The position numbers were made by a program, and so were the translations under genes. Shown one piece after another: positions 6,549 to 6,720 of a DNA stretch of 6,720 nt. Source of the stretch: Bacteroidota bacterium. GTDB lineage: Bacteria; Bacteroidota; Bacteroidia; M30B66. The notes under the pieces were generated by a model. It was given only the letters and a program-made list of their open reading frames with translations. It searched no databases and was not told the DNA's origin. How positions within the stretch are numbered: the stretch's first letter is position 1; each line of letters opens with the position of its first letter. The stretch covers positions 1 through 6,720 of the forward strand of contig JAGQVC010000097.1 of assembly GCA_020438185.1 (NCBI GenBank). Direction: 5' to 3'.

Positions 6549-6720
6549 TTAAACTTTTTCCAGCCAGGAAGCTATTTCTTTTTCAATATCATCTTTTTTC
6601 TTTCCCAGCTTAACTTGCAAATAGCCCAGGAGTTGATCTGTTTTTCCATCAAATCTGGAGATGTCATCATCAATCAATTCTCCGTATTTTTCTTCTAATT
6701 TCCCCGTTAACAGATTTATT
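6549..6720 (-). CDS. CsbD-like stress protein, C-terminal part (5' end outside window)
   Basis: A minus-strand frame, open from the window edge to the TAA at 6549-6551, encodes 56 residues; the start lies beyond base 6720. It reads GKLEEKYGELIDDDIS, then GKTDQLLGYLQVKLGKKKDD and IEKEIASWLEKV. This follows the CsbD-family pattern: a GKL(K/E)xKYGxLxDDD helix, a GKxDxLxGxLQxKxGK helix and a charged tail. CsbD is a small (about 60-70 residue) soluble protein of unknown biochemical role. It is induced by general stress in Bacillus under sigma-B, and E. coli YjbJ is a relative. Probably only 5-12 N-terminal residues are missing. A terminator follows at 6519-6451, so the gene ends a transcription unit. 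Composition is strongly charged, with no membrane segment. The assignment rests on motif pattern over a short protein. Confidence 0.78.
   Translation of the reverse strand, partial: INLLTGKLEEKYGELIDDDISRFDGKTDQLLGYLQVKLGKKKDDIEKEIASWLEKV

Overview
The window looks like chromosomal DNA from a member of the Bacteroidota. The grounds are a two-layer outer-membrane protein (carboxypeptidase-regulatory-like domain, plug, large Asn/Ser-rich barrel), a LytS-type kinase with a LytTR regulator, moderate-to-low GC, and start codons preceded by A/T-rich sequence rather than Shine-Dalgarno motifs. This is inferred from gene style; no marker gene fixes the genus.

Layout. Bases 1-454 (+) are the 3' end of a thioredoxin reductase gene (trxB), closed by a strong intrinsic terminator at 484-522. 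A 176-base spacer follows, with no coding signal. Bases 699-5303 (+) form a tight three-gene unit: a four-helix membrane histidine kinase of the LytS/YehU type, a LytTR response regulator overlapping it by 4 bases (ATGA), and, only 4 bases further on, a 957-residue TonB-receptor-like outer-membrane barrel with a Pro/Gly/His tail. On the opposite strand, converging with that unit across a 19-base gap, lies an AI-2E/PerM-family membrane protein (5323-6369, start revised). Upstream of it, running off the right edge, is the 3' part of a CsbD-like stress protein gene (6549-6720), followed by its own terminator (6451-6519).

How the parts may work together. Spacing suggests that the kinase, regulator and barrel are co-transcribed and translationally coupled, so the barrel may be the output, or part of the sensory input, of this two-component system. 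That link is inference from synteny. The minus-strand pair (CsbD-like, AI-2E family) is separated by a terminator, so the transporter probably has its own promoter. trxB is a neighbour with no evident functional connection.

No mobile element, CRISPR array, tRNA or rRNA was seen. The parts most worth attention are the kinase-regulator-barrel unit, the barrel's unusual C-terminal tail, the hairpin abutting the kinase start codon, and the terminator that argues against the longer AI-2E reading frame.
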